DNA from: Nitrobacter sp039808345
GTDB taxonomy: Bacteria > Pseudomonadota > Alphaproteobacteria > Rhizobiales > Xanthobacteraceae
Direction of reading: 5' to 3'
Length of the DNA stretch: 64,000 bases
Assembly: GCF_047824785.1 (NCBI RefSeq)
Contig: NZ_CP181167.1
Coordinates: 3,348,001 to 3,412,000, forward strand
Part shown: positions 61,638 through 64,000 of the stretch, piece after piece
Layout: every line of letters starts with the position of its first letter
Numbering within the stretch: position 1 is the first letter of the stretch
Notes under the pieces: model-generated
What the model was told of the DNA's origin: nothing
The model's database searches: none
What the model saw: the letters and a program-made list of their open reading frames with translations, nothing else
Translations under genes and position numbers: made by a program

Positions 61638-63623
61638 ATGCCGACCGTCGACTCCTCCCGTATGGCAAATGCAATCCGCGCGCTCGCGATGGATGGTGTA
61701 GAAAAAGCAAAATCGGGCCATCCCGGCCTGCCCATGGGCACGGCCGACATCGCCACGGTGCTGTTCACCAAGTTCCTGAAATACGACGCCGCCGATCCGC
61801 ACTGGCCGGACCGGGACCGCTTCATCCTTTCCGCCGGCCACGGCTCGATGCTGCTTTATGCCTTGTTATACCTGACCGGCTACAAGCAGATGACGCTCGA
61901 TCAGCTCAAGAATTTCCGGCAGCTCGACTCCAAGACGCCGGGTCATCCGGAGAACTTCATCACCGAGGGCGCGGAAACCACCACCGGCCCGCTCGGCCAG
62001 GGTGTCGCCACCTCGGTCGGCTTCGCGCTGGCGGAACGGCTGCTGGCCGCCGAATTCGGCGGCGAGGTGGTCGACCACTACACTTACGTGCTGTGCTCCG
62101 ACGGCGACCTGATGGAGGGCATCAGCCATGAGGCGATCGCGCTGGCGGGCCACCTCAAGCTCAACAAGCTGATTTTCCTTTACGATGACAACGGCATCAC
62201 CATCGACGGCCCGATCTCGCTTTCTGACGACGTCGATCAGGTGGCGCGTTTCAAGGCGTGCGGCTGGGATGCCAGACGGATCGACGGCCATGATCAGAAG
62301 GCGATCGCCGCCGCGATCCGCCGGGCGCAGAAATCCGACAGGCCATCGCTGATCGCCTGCAAGACCATCATCGGTTTCGGCGCTCCCACCAGGGCCGGCA
62401 CGTCCAAGGCACACGGCGAAGCGCTGGGCGCGGAAGAACTCGCGGGGACGAAGAAGGCGCTGGGCTGGGAGTATGGCCCCTTTGAAGTTCCCGAGGATGT
62501 CCTCAACGCCTGGCGGAGCGCCGGACGCAAGGGCAAGCGGCACAACAAGGAGTGGCGCGCGCGGCTCGCGGCCCAGCCCGATGCCCAGCGAGACGAATTC
62601 AAGCGCCGCGTCATCGACCGCAAGCCATCTCAAAACCTCAATGAGGCGATCCGCAAGCTCAAGGACAAGCTGGTCGCCGAGCCGCCGACGGTCGCCACCC
62701 GCAAGGCCAGCGAAATGGCGCTCGAGGCGCTGGTGCCGGCGGTGCCGGAACTGCTGCTCGGTTCCGCCGATCTCACCCCTTCGAACAACACCCGCACCAA
62801 GGGCCTGAAAGAAGTGGAGCCCGGCCAGTATGGTGGCCGCTACATCCACTACGGCATCCGCGAACTCGGCATGGCCGCCGCCATGAATGGCATCGCCCTG
62901 CATGGCGGATATGCGCCGGCCGGCGGCACGTTCATGTGCTTCGCCGACTATGCCCGTCCGGCGATGCGCGTTTCGGCGCTGGCGTATATTCCCACCATCT
63001 ACATCATGACCCACGACTCGATCGGGCTCGGCGAGGACGGCCCCACCCATCAGCCGGTGGAACATCTGGCAAGCCTGCGCGCGATGCCGAACATGCGCGT
63101 GTTCCGCCCCGCCGACGCGGTCGAGACCGCCGAGTGCTGGCAGCTTGCCCTGGAGCGGCCGAAGGGGCCGACGGTTCTGGCTCTGTCGCGCCAGAATCTC
63201 ACCCCGGTGCGCAAGACCGCGGACGCGGACAATCGCTGCGCGCAGGGCGCCTATGAACTGGTCGCCGCTGGCGGCGAGGCGAAGGTGTCGATCTTCGCGT
63301 CGGGATCCGAAGTCGAGATCGCCGTCGCCGCTCAGCAGCAGCTGTCCCAGCGCGGCATCGCCTCGCGGGTGGTGTCGGTGCCCTCGCTGGAACTGTTGCT
63401 CGAGCAGCCCGAGGATCGCCGGCAGGCCATTATCGGCAAGGCTCCCGTCAAGATCGCCGTGGAAGCGGCCGTGCGTTTCGGATGGGACGCCGTGATCGGG
63501 GCGGACGGCCTTTTCGTCGGCATGAACAGCTTCGGCCACAGCGCTCCCGCCAAGGACCTCTACAAGCATTTCGGCATCACCGCCGAAGCCGTGGTCGGCG
63601 CGGTGGAAAAACGCCTTGGCTGA
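61638..63623 (+). CDS. tkt: Transketolase
   Basis: Thiamine-diphosphate enzyme of the pentose phosphate and Calvin cycles. The 661-residue protein has AKSGHPGLPMGTADIA, the cofactor motif CSDGDLMEGISHEAIALAGH ending in the DDN region FLYDDNGITIDG, and THDSIGLGEDGPTHQPVEHL in the pyrimidine domain. Start at MPTVDSSRMANA; the open frame upstream to 61344 is not conserved in character. The 282-bp gap before it, shared with the divergent DUF4164 gene, holds its promoter. Confidence 0.96.
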   Translation: MPTVDSSRMANAIRALAMDGVEKAKSGHPGLPMGTADIATVLFTKFLKYDAADPHWPDRDRFILSAGHGSMLLYALLYLTGYKQMTLDQLKNFRQLDSKTPGHPENFITEGAETTTGPLGQGVATSVGFALAERLLAAEFGGEVVDHYTYVLCSDGDLMEGISHEAIALAGHLKLNKLIFLYDDNGITIDGPISLSDDVDQVARFKACGWDARRIDGHDQKAIAAAIRRAQKSDRPSLIACKTIIGFGAPTRAGTSKAHGEALGAEELAGTKKALGWEYGPFEVPEDVLNAWRSAGRKGKRHNKEWRARLAAQPDAQRDEFKRRVIDRKPSQNLNEAIRKLKDKLVAEPPTVATRKASEMALEALVPAVPELLLGSADLTPSNNTRTKGLKEVEPGQYGGRYIHYGIRELGMAAAMNGIALHGGYAPAGGTFMCFADYARPAMRVSALAYIPTIYIMTHDSIGLGEDGPTHQPVEHLASLRAMPNMRVFRPADAVETAECWQLALERPKGPTVLALSRQNLTPVRKTADADNRCAQGAYELVAAGGEAKVSIFASGSEVEIAVAAQQQLSQRGIASRVVSVPSLELLLEQPEDRRQAIIGKAPVKIAVEAAVRFGWDAVIGADGLFVGMNSFGHSAPAKDLYKHFGITAEAVVGAVEKRLG

Positions 63624-63666
63624 GGTTGAGATTGCCTCAAAATCAAAAAGGCGCTAGCTAAAAACG

Positions 63667-63737
63667 GTGGAATGGATTTGGCATTCGCTGCCCGGCCAAG
63701 CGTGGCCTGGATGCGAATGGCAAATCCAAAATTCCAC
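63667..63737. repeat. Large imperfect hairpin between tkt and gap
   Basis: Arms GTGGAATGGATTTGGCATTC and its near-complement starting GCGAATGGCAAATCC close with ATTCCAC across a 22-base loop that itself contains GGCCAAGCGTGGCC. It lies 44 bases after the tkt stop, in the 327-bp gap before gap. It could be a terminator, an mRNA-processing or stability element, or a repeat. Confidence 0.7.
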
Positions 63738-63950
63738 TGACAACTTGCATTCGCTGGCGGTCCCTGCGATTTCGACATTCGGAAAAGATGCTCGCGGAAT
63801 AATAAGAGCATCGGAATGCCGGAAATCGCGCCGCCGGATATTACCAACGGTCGCGGCCTGGCAGAACCGGGCGAAAAGGCGTTGACGCTGCGCGCGGCAA
63901 ACTATGGTTGCGCGCAGGGAGCGCCGTCCATTTGAAGGAGAATGAAGACA

Positions 63951-64000
63951 TGGCAGTCCGGGTCGCAATCAACGGGTTTGGCCGCATCGGCCGCAATGTT
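63951..64000 (+). CDS. gap: Glyceraldehyde-3-phosphate dehydrogenase, 5' end only
   Basis: The visible 16 complete codons read MAVRVAINGFGRIGRN, the NAD-binding start of GAPDH. A GAAGGAG ribosome site precedes the ATG. It follows tkt on the same strand, an order common in alphaproteobacteria, and the window ends inside it. Confidence 0.93.

Noticed and set aside
61866..63569. A 567-codon minus-strand frame over transketolase.
   Set aside because: Antisense shadow of an intact tkt gene, with no recognisable domain.

Overview
The window reads as chromosomal DNA of a high-GC alphaproteobacterium, most likely in the Bradyrhizobium/Nitrobacter/Rhodopseudomonas group. This is inferred from family-level protein resemblance, from Rhizobiales-type gene orders (ruvCAB-ybgC, tolQRAB-pal-cpoB-tilS-ftsH, zapA-6S RNA-fau, tkt-gap) and from many short palindromic intergenic repeats. 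Calvin-cycle genes with a CbbR-type regulator suggest an autotroph or a facultative CO2 fixer. No species call is made.

Positions 1-4.4 kb are accessory. An arsenic operon on the minus strand (arsR-arsI-acr3-arsC, the last gene cut by the window edge) is followed by about 2 kb of nested, degraded IS sequence: an IS481-like fragment, a frameshifted IS701-family transposase and a truncated IS630-family transposase. From 4.4 to 18 kb lie housekeeping and envelope genes: a DedA-type protein, an orphan substrate-binding protein, an NdvA-like exporter, a D,D-carboxypeptidase, FadD, a DUF924 protein, a peroxiredoxin, thrB-rnhA, ispH and trcR.

Positions 18-22.3 kb hold a Calvin-cycle block, fbp-prk-fba on the minus strand, diverging from cbbR. 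Transketolase and the start of gap lie about 40 kb away at the right edge. RuBisCO is not in the window. Positions 22.4-34 kb hold a tRNA-Pro, sua5/tsaC, an FAD-linked oxidase, an SRAP protein, a Nudix pair, pyrC, a tightly coupled ygfZ-tag-HD-hydrolase operon, and a SleB-type cell-wall hydrolase. Then come ppdK, ftsH and tilS.

Positions 41-50.5 kb are the Tol-Pal envelope cluster in the order tolQ-tolR-tolA-tolB-[GGDEF/EAL protein]-[FeeM-like acyltransferase]-pal-cpoB. The two bracketed genes are signalling-type insertions inside a normally compact cluster. A DUF2852 protein and a TetR regulator, which appear to share an operator, separate it from ruvC-ruvA-ruvB-ybgC. Beyond these lie mgtE, yebC, ymdB, fau, a probable 6S RNA, zapA, a DUF4164 protein, tkt and gap.

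The strongest cross-window pattern is a set of palindromic repeats that begin or end in CTAG, mostly CTAGAGC. They abut, and supply the TAG stop codon of, at least seven unrelated genes.
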